Below the pieces are notes generated by a model. It searched no databases and had not been told where the DNA came from. It saw only the letters and a program-made list of their open reading frames with translations. A program made the translations under genes and the position numbers. Source: Chondrus crispus (Eukaryota; Rhodophyta; Florideophyceae; Gigartinales; Gigartinaceae). Taken from it: a stretch of 64,000 bases of DNA. This document shows positions 1 through 8,325 of this stretch, piece by piece; positions within the stretch are counted from its first letter, which is position 1; every line of letters begins with the position of its first letter. The stretch covers positions 41,013 to 105,012 of the forward strand of contig NW_005179212.1 of the NCBI RefSeq assembly GCF_000350225.1, read 5' to 3'.

Positions 1-2
1 CA

Positions 3-1511
3 AGTCGTGCCATGTACTACGCGACAAGAGACGAAGCGCAGCTCCGCCCTGACAGGACGATTTCCTTGATTGTAGACGGCGCTGATCAAGTGAAGTACGC
101 ATTGCCACATTTTGCGAGCAAATTGAAGGCTTCTTCAATTGGGCTGGGTATTCCCATACATCTCATTGGTGTACTGAACCACGGAGGGAAGTCAGCTGGT
201 GCCGGAGCATTTTTGTTCACTGCGGAGGACTACAATCTAACTGGATCTAACCTTGTAGTCGAGGTGATTCACAGAGTTATTACGTCCGAGAGTAACCGAT
301 TACAAGCCTTGGATCTCATATTACCGCCCGTGCTCTTTGTTCAACTCGACAACTGCACCCGCGAGAACAAAAACTCGTTCACTCATGGGTATTTTGAGCT
401 GCTTGTCGTTCGAGGAGTATTCAAAAAAGTGGTGGCACGTTATCTGCCTAAAGGTCACACTCATGAGGACATTGATCAGATGTTTTCTAGGACTGGGGCA
501 GGCATCCGTGATAAGAACATATGCACTATTCCTGAATTACATGCCGCGCTTGGGGAGAGCTTCACTCCGCAGCCGATCATATCACATATTGACTCAACTA
601 TCAACACGAAAGCTCTGTTCGAGGTTAATAGGCTTCTTCGACCGTCCTCAGAGCTCAGTGGATTTACTGTGTACCACGAGTTCTCATTCACAGTTGACGC
701 AGCAGGTGCCTCTACGTGTGAGGTCAAGCTTTGGCCAATTTCGCAGAGTTCCGTGTCTCTACTGTCTTCTGGGCTGCCGGCGGGGTTTCTGCGCGCAGGC
801 TTAAGTTTGGACCTACGAAAAATGACAATTCCTCCTCTTGTACGCAAGAAGAGCACTACAGAAGACGCGCACAGGATGACGCGACGCATTCAGGCAGTTG
901 AACGTCGGATCGGTTCCCAGGCGAGCATGGAAGCTCTTAGAACTCTCATCGCAAGACTGACACTTGGTGGCGAAGTTCCATGCCCTTGGAACCTAAGCAC
1001 TTGTCCAGAGATGAACGGGCATTACACACGCGATGCAGTATACATGAGAGAACGGCTGCCTGATGGGCGATGCGGAGAGTCGCTCTCGCCAGGCTCTGAA
1101 GATGAGGAGCCTGACTTCGACATGGATGAGATACCGATCGCGGGCGTGGAGTACAATGTGGGAGATCTTGTTGTGGTCCGACCGCACGTCACCCAGCTCA
1201 AGTTCGGGAGATTCTGGATTGGAGCGATAGTGAAGCGGAAAAAGACCAATCCTGTTCCTGGGCAAGAGCAACGCATCGCGGTGTTGTGGGTCCAATGGAT
1301 GGAACCCGAAAATGGAGTCGCAGAGCTGACAGCTAAATTTTGCCCTGCGGTTGGCGATGCTGACGAAATCTATGTCGATTCCGTTCTCTGCAAATTTCCT
1401 AAGCTTCTCCGGAGCGGGCAGCTCCCAGTGAAAGTACAAAAAGAAATATCGAGGACGTTAGTCACGTGTGAATCTCGAGATGCTGGTGGCTACATCAGCA
1501 AGCGAGGATAG
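3..1511 (+). CDS. DUF7869-like transposase-type protein, 5' end off the window
   Basis: The first ATG is at 12, but the frame is open to the window edge, so the true start is probably further left. The hallmark of the DUF7869 family is visible: LDNCTRENKN at about residues 112-121 (counting from position 12) and LPKGHTHEDIDQMFSR at about 146-161. Proteins with this signature are numerous in oomycetes, algae and invertebrates and are usually thought to be transposon-derived nuclease-fold proteins; that is family knowledge and no activity is shown here. A C-terminal segment from about residue 381 (YNVGDLVVVRPH... FWIGAIVKRKK) resembles an SH3/BAH-like module that often ends such proteins. The frame is uninterrupted for 500 codons. 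It lies on the same strand as the ParB-like and methylase genes, 1.2-1.4 kb upstream of them, so a shared mobile element is possible but unproven. Confidence 0.72.
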   Translation, partial: SRAMYYATRDEAQLRPDRTISLIVDGADQVKYALPHFASKLKASSIGLGIPIHLIGVLNHGGKSAGAGAFLFTAEDYNLTGSNLVVEVIHRVITSESNRLQALDLILPPVLFVQLDNCTRENKNSFTHGYFELLVVRGVFKKVVARYLPKGHTHEDIDQMFSRTGAGIRDKNICTIPELHAALGESFTPQPIISHIDSTINTKALFEVNRLLRPSSELSGFTVYHEFSFTVDAAGASTCEVKLWPISQSSVSLLSSGLPAGFLRAGLSLDLRKMTIPPLVRKKSTTEDAHRMTRRIQAVERRIGSQASMEALRTLIARLTLGGEVPCPWNLSTCPEMNGHYTRDAVYMRERLPDGRCGESLSPGSEDEEPDFDMDEIPIAGVEYNVGDLVVVRPHVTQLKFGRFWIGAIVKRKKTNPVPGQEQRIAVLWVQWMEPENGVAELTAKFCPAVGDADEIYVDSVLCKFPKLLRSGQLPVKVQKEISRTLVTCESRDAGGYISKRG

Positions 1512-2746
1512 AAAGTATTCGGCAGCGCGCTCATGGATTAAAAATGACGGACCGAGGCTTTTGCGGAGATTTAGTGCAGTTTATGAATATTCAGACTCTG
1601 CACACGGCGTTATAACGCCGTCGATGGCGGTTTTTTGATTTGCGGATGATAGTTACAACGGTTTGTGGGAGGAAGAGACGGATTTCTATGACGAAAATGG
1701 TGCCCGGAGCTCCAAAGTTGACTATGAGTTGGAGAGAAATAAAAAGGGAGATTTCATGTCGTTATCTTCAAATCCAGTTCCCTGTTGTTGTTATATGCAC
1801 ACCTCGCTCAGCACATTAGTCCTGCTTGAACTGTCTCCATGCGTCAATATCTGTCAGTTCACGGCAAACTATAAACGGGTGACAGAGATGTTGTATATCC
1901 CCAGCAATCGCATACAAACTTCCCGTGAGAGGGAACGAACAAATACCCCTATGAATAATACATGGAATCCTGCTTAGGTAGGCCATATCAGTCCTCATCT
2001 TCAAACGGAGATGTCAGGAGATCGATCAAGTGCAGCAACGCACGTCAAGATCGCGGTGCAGAATGGAGGAAGGCGAGGCGGAAAAACTGGTCGCCAAGCT
2101 CAAGCGAATGTGTGGGTGCTCGGGGACGCCGTCACCGGCAAATCACGCATTGGAAGGCGACCAGGGAATGACGATAGCGGCGGAAACGCACCAAGTGCGG
2201 AGACGGGGACGGAAGGCTTGGAAATTGAATATCAAAAGTAAAGAGGGGCTAGGAAGGGGGAAGGGTGAAAGATTAAATATATGGCTCCCAGTGTTCTGTG
2301 TACAATGCTCCACTCCAACTTTCTCGAACTCAACTTTCACATTTTTTGGCTCGCGAGGATCCCTCCCAGACGCATGAGCCGAATCCTGTCCACTGTTTAC
2401 ATTTCTTCGCTCGGAATCCACGCTGCCGTTGTTTCGATTGACGAAGACTGAACCCACTGTCAGCAAGCACCCGATAATGTTTATTCAGGTCATAAGAGGT
2501 CCAAATATATTTGTTGGCAGAAGGAAATCGTAAAACTTCAGAAAAAAAACACTGTCATAACTCTCAGATCGCTGTAAGTAAGGGTATGATATCCCGAAAT
2601 GTCGATATTCTTTGCCTTGGCTAATATTTTTGCCTCTTCCAAACACCGAGTATCGTTTATTCGTTCTTTGCTGACAGTGTTATGGGGATAGGGATATGAG
2701 CTGATGAACACGTCAACTTCTCTACGTGGCGACGGTCACGTGGTGA
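1512..2746. other. Intergenic, no supported gene
   Basis: Only short overlapping ORFs occur (for example 2011-2241 plus and 2143-2466 minus). None has a recognisable motif. The only structure seen is the palindrome at 1604-1621. Confidence 0.6.
1604..1621. repeat. Perfect 18-bp palindrome
   Basis: ACGGCGTTATAACGCCGT reads the same on both strands without a spacer. It lies about 95 bp after the stop of the DUF7869-like gene. It could be a protein-binding site or a 3'-end hairpin. Confidence 0.85.
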
Positions 2747-2751
2747 TCAGC

Positions 2752-2809
2752 GTCGGCTAGGCTGTGCTGGCCTGCTTCGCATGAAGCAGGCCAAATCAGC
2801 CTAGCCGAG
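2752..2809. repeat. 27-bp inverted repeat (hairpin) upstream of the ParB-like gene
   Basis: The left arm 2752-2778 and right arm 2783-2809 pair over 27 bp with about four mismatches and a GCAT loop. The matching blocks are TCGGCTAGGCTG and TGGCCTGCTTC. It sits 136 bp before the first ATG of the ParB-like ORF, inside the stop-free part of that frame (open from 2747). Confidence 0.85.
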
Positions 2810-2944
2810 TCATCTCACTGTGCTGATGGCACTGGATCCTTTACAACATCGAGTGAGGACGCATCGCGCAGCAGCTCGCTTGCAGAGGACTACGATCAGA
2901 AGCAATTTGCTAGATTTATCGCACATCTGCTCGAAGTCGGCGAA

Positions 2945-4186
2945 ATGGAAAGCCCGCCGGCCGGTGATGGTCATGAGGCCGAGAGCGCAATGTCTTTCGC
3001 CGACATGTTTGACGGCTTCGTGCACGTTGACCCGGCGAGGTGTGTGCCCGGTGCGCGCATTCGCGCTGTCTCTAAATCTCGTGTACGTGCGCTCGCCCAC
3101 AGCATCTCAACTCTGTCTTTTGTGTCAGCTTCCGCGGCCCTGACTGTGTACAAGGCGCTGCCGTCGGATCTCGTTCAAGCCGGCAAGGCCGTTGACGACC
3201 CAACCGCCGAGCGTGCAATCCAAGAGGGGGAAAAGACGGGAAATGTGTGGTATGGTGTGTGCGATGGCGCCGCGTTGCTCGAAGCCCTGGTTATGCTGGC
3301 AGAGGAGGCTCCCACTCCACAAGATCGCAAGGACTTCAAGGAGATGCGGCCACAAGCCCGACTGCTCCGAACGTGCAGCAGGCATTCCATGGTTATGCTG
3401 GGCACGATGCTTAATGCCGCGTCATCCAATCGCGTGAAGCTCACCTACGCGGATATGCTTGTGGCTGGCAAGCACCTTCTCGACCAAGTCAGAGATGTAG
3501 ATGGAGAGTTACACCTCGTGCGACGGGCCATGGACATGTATCATTCTCTTGCCAGTAATGGCCGCAGAAAGGATGCAGCAGCCTATGCCCGCGTTTCGGA
3601 CAATTCCAAGTTTGCCTCTTCTCCCGCTCAGGGATTTGAATCTGAGAACACATTTCGGCAGCGCCTGCAGATTGCACGGAAGTTTCATTGGCCGGCGCTC
3701 CACCTCATGCAGAGCGTGATGACGGAGATCGGATACGAAAATCTCTGGACGTCTTCAAACACGAAGGCAACTGGGATTCACAAGCTGACTAGCCTACAAC
3801 AAAAGAGATTGATTACGCGCGTGAAATTTCTCAAGAAAGATACCAGGGCGGTGACAAAATCACAGGTGGATGCTGCTAGCTTTGCCATGACCGTAACGTC
3901 CACGCATATTTCTCGGCTACTCGGCTATCTGGGCTACAATGTCTACGTGAACGATGATGCTGGCCTCGAGGCAGTGGACGAGAACTGTACAGTACCAGAG
4001 AAAACCGCGACGGGTGAATTTCGTCGCGAGCTGCTGCATATGGTGAACACTGGCGCGGCAGACAAATTGATTGCAGAGCAGATTTCAGACCAGGGAACAG
4101 CTGCTGACACCTCCCACATGATTTCGCCCGCACTCCTGCAGGCGGCACGGGCGGGGGGGAGGACAGCGCGACAAGATGCCGCGTAG
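2945..4186 (+). CDS. ParB/Srx-like domain protein preceding a DNA methylase
   Basis: A 413-residue protein. The N-terminal part resembles a ParB/Srx N-domain: VHVDPARCVPGARIR at about residues 26-40, then VRALAHSI (compare the family pattern in which a helix ending in SI follows the R box), and VCDGAALLEAL at about 105-115 in the place of the usual GHxR-LEAL box. The glycine is kept but the basic residues are lost, so ParB-type CTPase or nuclease activity is doubtful. The rest is helical with no motif I recognise. The first ATG is at 2945; the frame is open back to 2747 without another ATG, and the upstream residues (for example AEDYDQKQFARFIAHLLEVG) look coding, so an upstream exon is possible. 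The methylase gene follows after 59 bp on the same strand. In bacteria and phages ParB-N domains are often fused or adjacent to N4/N6 methylases, which supports the call. Alternative: an unrelated helical protein. Confidence 0.6.
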   Translation: MESPPAGDGHEAESAMSFADMFDGFVHVDPARCVPGARIRAVSKSRVRALAHSISTLSFVSASAALTVYKALPSDLVQAGKAVDDPTAERAIQEGEKTGNVWYGVCDGAALLEALVMLAEEAPTPQDRKDFKEMRPQARLLRTCSRHSMVMLGTMLNAASSNRVKLTYADMLVAGKHLLDQVRDVDGELHLVRRAMDMYHSLASNGRRKDAAAYARVSDNSKFASSPAQGFESENTFRQRLQIARKFHWPALHLMQSVMTEIGYENLWTSSNTKATGIHKLTSLQQKRLITRVKFLKKDTRAVTKSQVDAASFAMTVTSTHISRLLGYLGYNVYVNDDAGLEAVDENCTVPEKTATGEFRRELLHMVNTGAADKLIAEQISDQGTAADTSHMISPALLQAARAGGRTARQDAA

Positions 4187-4245
4187 CTGAGGGAAGGACT
4201 AACGTCGCTCAGGTGTCTCGAAACGGGGTGGCAGAAAAAAATGAA

Positions 4246-5661
4246 ATGGGCGACAGCAAAACCGGTGGTCCTGCACCGGTTCAGCCAGAATTATCTGATG
4301 GGGAAGGCCCCCTTTCTGATTACGATGTTCAGAGTGCTCCACATACGCCGGGATTATCCAATGATCCAAACACTCCAGGCTCACCCACGGCTCTACAGAT
4401 GCCCCTACCGAAAGGGAAGCAGGTGCTCAACATCGAAGCATCCGCTGTAGCAAGAGAAAAGCTCTCTTGCATGAATATCGAAATGTTCCGCGAGTCGTTC
4501 GAATTATTCTCATCGAAATCGTACTTTGGAGATCATGTTCGAGGCAGAGCAATGCTCGTCATTGTCGATCTACCCTATAATATTGGCGTATCAAAGGGCA
4601 CTAGAGACTTTATTAGCGCGGAAGATGTGAAGCGAGTCGTAACTCATGCAGCAGAGGCCTGTGCAACGCGTGGGAATATACTGCTTTTCTGTTCATGGCA
4701 GACCTATGTCCTAATTGTGACAACGCTACAGAACATGGGCTCGAGTTGTCCGGTTTACTTCAACATAATACGAATTACCATCGAAAGGGAAGTAGTGCTT
4801 CGGCGACGAGCGCCTGGGACGATGATCAGACCGGATAACGGACAGGAACTGGTTCTTGTGCTCTACAAAAGCATCGATCGATTTACGCATTTGGACCAGC
4901 TCTATTCATATCTTAAACATACGACGCGAGCTCGAACAGTGAATATTATCGACCATGTCCGTCCCTTTTCGGGTAAGTTCCTGTGGAACTCCTATTTTGA
5001 GGGATACCTCGATACGGACGACGTCTACAGCACTCAGACCTCTGGGCTCCGTGCGCCGCGCGGCTCGCGGCGCCGTAAGCAAATTCGTCCTGAGCAGAAG
5101 TCGATAGACCTCCTGAAAGACTTGGGTCTTGCGTACTGCAAGCCCGTCGGGCTCTGGTACGACTGCATGTGCGGAACAGGTACAGCCGGGATTGCTGCGC
5201 TTGAACTCGGATCTCCTGCTGTAATGACGGACATTGACTTCGACTGTATTGACGCATCCGCACCGCTGCTTTTGCAGCTTCTAGAGAAACGTAAGATGAT
5301 GCAAGGAGCGAAGAAACATCTCCAGCGTCGCAAAAACACGTTGCCGGAGTCTTCCTCCGACGAAGGACCTGAAAAAGCCGAGGTCTCATCCCATTTAGGA
5401 TCCGGTTCTGAACAAGAGAGCCAGACCGGTGATGACGACATGATAAATGCGAGCGAAATCGATGCAAATGTTGAGCCAGGCAGCGGTGAAGGAGCAAGGA
5501 GCGCAATTCGTGATGGCTGCGATATAATAAAAATCGGCAAAGACGACGAAAGGGAAGAGGCGGAGCCGGCTACGAAGAAGCAAAAGATGGAGATTGCCGG
5601 CGGCGATGCTGACACGGATCAGCAACTTCTACAGCTACTTGATCAAATGTCTTCGAGCTGA
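4246..5661 (+). CDS. Beta-class N4-cytosine/N6-adenine DNA methylase with nuclear-type tail
   Basis: 471 residues from the first ATG (the frame is open upstream through a GTG at 4213). The catalytic motif IV is IVDLPYNIG (D at about residue 108), a variant of DPPYNIG with Leu for the first Pro. The SAM-binding motif comes later (YDCMCGTGTAGIAALELG, from about residue 305), after QKSIDLL, which matches the EKP-type motif X. The order IV, X, I is that of beta-class DNA methylases of the N6_N4_Mtase fold. The N-terminus (about 1-75) is Pro/Ser/acidic and disordered. The C-terminus (about 365-471) is acidic and low-complexity, with ATKKQKM at about 442-448 as a likely nuclear signal. These tails suggest adaptation to a eukaryote. 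The expected role is DNA base methylation; 4mC versus 6mA cannot be decided. The Leu in the catalytic loop leaves activity open. Confidence 0.8.
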   Translation: MGDSKTGGPAPVQPELSDGEGPLSDYDVQSAPHTPGLSNDPNTPGSPTALQMPLPKGKQVLNIEASAVAREKLSCMNIEMFRESFELFSSKSYFGDHVRGRAMLVIVDLPYNIGVSKGTRDFISAEDVKRVVTHAAEACATRGNILLFCSWQTYVLIVTTLQNMGSSCPVYFNIIRITIEREVVLRRRAPGTMIRPDNGQELVLVLYKSIDRFTHLDQLYSYLKHTTRARTVNIIDHVRPFSGKFLWNSYFEGYLDTDDVYSTQTSGLRAPRGSRRRKQIRPEQKSIDLLKDLGLAYCKPVGLWYDCMCGTGTAGIAALELGSPAVMTDIDFDCIDASAPLLLQLLEKRKMMQGAKKHLQRRKNTLPESSSDEGPEKAEVSSHLGSGSEQESQTGDDDMINASEIDANVEPGSGEGARSAIRDGCDIIKIGKDDEREEAEPATKKQKMEIAGGDADTDQQLLQLLDQMSSS

Positions 5662-5673
5662 AATTTGCCATTG

Positions 5674-5994
5674 ATGCGCAAGAGGAGGGGTCGGAGGATG
5701 ACAGCTGCCAGAGGGTTTAGATGCGCAGCAGCCTCCATCTGCGCAGTTCTCAGTGATGATGAGCTGACGTTTGACATGAAATGCGGGAACATGGCGTGCG
5801 CGAGTGATGCGAATGGCGGTGGACGTCTGCATGATATGTGTGCAGGGAAGGTATGGATGAGCACTGCGGCAAAGAAGCTGGATTTGTGGAGCGAGCCAGC
5901 GAATGGCGAGCCGGGATACTGCTCCCTCACATGCTGGAAGATGGTAGCGAGATCAGCCCGCATGTCAAAGTTTCTTCCTGGCCTCTTAAGGTAG
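5674..5994 (+). CDS. Small Cys-rich ORF in frame with the methylase, after its stop codon
   Basis: An open frame of 106 codons in exactly the methylase frame, separated from it by one TGA (5659-5661). It contains a Cys/His pattern that looks zinc-binding: CGNMAC, then RLHDMC, then YCSLTCW. The pattern could be a C-terminal zinc module of the methylase reached by stop-codon readthrough, a tail cut off by a nonsense mutation, or a separate tiny gene. There is a one-in-three chance of the same frame by accident, so this remains tentative. Confidence 0.35.
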   Translation: MRKRRGRRMTAARGFRCAAASICAVLSDDELTFDMKCGNMACASDANGGGRLHDMCAGKVWMSTAAKKLDLWSEPANGEPGYCSLTCWKMVARSARMSKFLPGLLR

Positions 5995-6494
5995 TGCAGG
6001 ATGTTTTTTGTCTGAAGTCCTTGACATCTGTCAATGGTCCGCCTTGACAACGAAGAATAAATCACGACTTAGTGCACTCAGTAAGCACAGCTCTGCTGTC
6101 AATTTTCTCAGCTCTCAGTTAGGTCCCTACTGCGTTGCAGCAGAATAGTAAGAAGACGTGCAAGAGGAGCGCAACGGGGACAACACCGACGACCTCGGTA
6201 GTAGATTACAAGCAAGAAACGAGGTTCAAAAATGAAAACGATGAGGAAGCAAAGACAACGACGCACAGGAAGGAAACAAAAGCGGATGTCAGACGCGATG
6301 ATGCTGAGGACGAGAGTGAGATGACGACATGGTACGGATGAATCTAGTGGGAAAGGCATTTTTCGGAGCAGGGGGTACTGACAAGCCAGACTTTCATGCG
6401 ATGAAGGAGGGTGAAATCGGACGGACTCTCCCCCAAGGCTGTGGACTTGGGCGCAGAAGTGCTGCCAGGGTGGGGCAGCTGGGAGGGGGTCAGG
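5995..6494. other. Intergenic, nothing recognised
   Basis: Short ORFs on both strands (6135-6341 plus, 6108-6359 minus) show no domain and have low-complexity Lys/Arg/Glu composition. No repeat was seen. Confidence 0.5.
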
Positions 6495-7022
6495 ATGAAG
6501 AAGCGTCGCAAGGACGGGCAGGCTGAAAGCGCGTTTGCGCGGGCCTCTCGCGAGCGCTTGGCCACGGGTCGCTCGAAGGCGCTCTGCGCTAGCGCGGACT
6601 GGGACCTGTCGCGCGTGATCCTGGACGAGCGGCAGATCAAACAGGCGACGCAGTTGAAGCTGGCTTCGGGCCCGTTTCTGTTCACGTTCCGGGCGCAGTG
6701 GCCGCGCGACGCGACCGCGCCCGTGTGCTGCGACCTGCCCACAGTGCGGGCTTTCCAGGAGCAGGTCACCGGGCGCATCAAGAAGATGGCCACTATTTCT
6801 TCCAAGCCTATCAGCCTCTCAAGCGGGCTTGCCGCTGTCCTGCAAGACCGCAAGCGCAAGATCGAGGCGAGCAGTGGGGTTTTAGCGCGGCATCAGCAGA
6901 GTTGTGTCACGTCCACGCGCTGGATTCGATCCGCCGCTTTGATCCGACCGCATCCCACCCAATCGTTGCCCGCGTTGTGCGTTGTGTCACCCTCTAATTT
7001 ACTCCGCTGTTCCGTACGATAG
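6495..7022 (+). CDS. Hypothetical basic protein
   Basis: 175 residues from the ATG at 6495. The same frame is open to 6411 through a GTG. The start is basic (MKKRRKDGQ). The middle (SADWDLSRVILDERQIKQATQLKLASGPFL cannot be matched to a family by eye; only its amphipathic, coding-like composition is noted) ends in a Ser/Arg-rich tail. The last 40 residues look less like coding sequence, so the true 3' end may differ. No function can be assigned. Confidence 0.4.
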   Translation: MKKRRKDGQAESAFARASRERLATGRSKALCASADWDLSRVILDERQIKQATQLKLASGPFLFTFRAQWPRDATAPVCCDLPTVRAFQEQVTGRIKKMATISSKPISLSSGLAAVLQDRKRKIEASSGVLARHQQSCVTSTRWIRSAALIRPHPTQSLPALCVVSPSNLLRCSVR

Positions 7023-7153
7023 GCCGGCCCCCGTCAATTCATTCACTTCCCCCCAGCCTGCCAACATTTATTATTATATGCACCCTGCTCTATCCCCAGC
7101 CCAGCTCCCCTGGCCCTCTCCCCATTCGCAGTGTCTCACCCTCCCATCACAAT

Positions 7154-8325
7154 ATGAAGCGCTCTTCTTCAAAGCTCATCGGCAAGGTGAGCTCCATGCG
7201 CAATTTGAACAAGCTCGAGTACAAGTTGGGGTTCGACCTCCACATCGAGTCCGTGGACAAGATTATAGCGTCAAGTGATGTTGTCGTTACCTGAGAACGG
7301 GGAGCCAAAGTTATGTTAATGAAGGCTGCAAAAATTGACAGGTCTTCTGGCATCGCTCATTTCGGAGGCGAAGTTCTTTCACAAGAAGTCACTCTCTTCA
7401 AGAAGAAGAAGGAGGCCTCCAACTTCGAAGACAAAGTCTACAGGCTTGCCGTTCGTCAGAACTCTCAGCGTGGTAAGATTATCGGCAAGATTAAGCTCCT
7501 TTTTGCCGATTATGGTGAGATTCCGTCATAGTCGAAGCGCGTGGGCGCCCCGCTTTCCTGTGGTGGCCATATCGTCATGCGCGTCGTTTCTACGTTTCTC
7601 GCAGAGGCAAAAAATAGGAAACCATCTCGCGGCACAGCCCTCTTCGGCTCTTACGATCCGGGATCAGATGACCAGTCATCTACGGTCGGAGATGACGACG
7701 AAGGTCGGAAATCGATGCCGGTGATTCTCTAGACGACATCGGTGTTGAAGATGCTACCCTTAACGTGCAACCACCGCAACCTAAATCGCAGCAATACTTG
7801 AGAAACCCCTCGAATCTTAATCGTCAAGGGAATACACTCGCTCCTGGAGATCCTGTACAGAAGTCAAAGATACAACGCAAGCCATCTGCGTCACCGAGAA
7901 CCGTGTTTTCAGGGACTGACTTGTCACTTGGAACCTCATACAGCAGTCATTTTAGAAGTACTGAGACGGACGTCGGTGCCATTAACACGGCAGGACCATC
8001 ACGGGTTGAGTGTGACAAGCTGCGTAGGGAAAATCGAGCGCTCAGGCGACAGAACGATGAACTTCTTCAAGACAAGGAATCGCTTGAACGGGAGCTAGAG
8101 GACAGCCGGTATGGAGAAGACGCAGAATTTCTTAAAAACTGATGGCAGAAAACACAGCTCTGAGACGAGATGTAGGGGATCTGGAGTTAAAGCTTTCAAG
8201 GGAGCCCGTCTATTCAGATGTCGTGCCTGATTTGCGAGAGGCGAAAATGGCACTCGCTATTCTAACTTTGGAGAAAGATGAGTTTCACTAGCAATTGAGA
8301 AAGCTGAGGAGTGGTTAAGAAGTGA
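7154..8325 (+). pseudogene. Broken NT-C2 (EEIG1/EHBP1-type) domain coiled-coil protein
   Basis: The frame from ATG 7154 reads as an N-terminal C2 domain of the PF10358 type: KLGFDLHIESVD, ERGAKV, GIAHFGGEVL, LFKKKKEASNFEDKVYRLAV, GKIIGKIKLLFADYGEIPS, then SKRVGAPLSCGGHIVMRV. Two in-frame stops cut it: TGA at 7292 just before ERGAKV, and TAG at 7529 in the middle of the domain. A frameshift near 7700-7720 moves coding potential to the frame that opens at 7765 (VQPPQPKSQQ..., then a coiled coil with CDKLRRENRALRRQNDELL). A further frameshift near 8140 continues the coiled coil (LMAENTALRRDVGDLELKL) to about 8325. NT-C2 proteins are membrane or cytoskeletal adaptors in plants and animals. The preserved residues point to fairly recent inactivation. 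A pyrimidine-rich leader (about 7085-7150) precedes the ATG. Confidence 0.8.

Noticed and set aside
1604..1621. Rho-independent terminator
   Set aside because: No T-run follows and the organism is eukaryotic.
4946..5625. Minus-strand ORFs across the methylase
   Set aside because: Overlap a gene with clear methylase motifs on the plus strand; no domains of their own.
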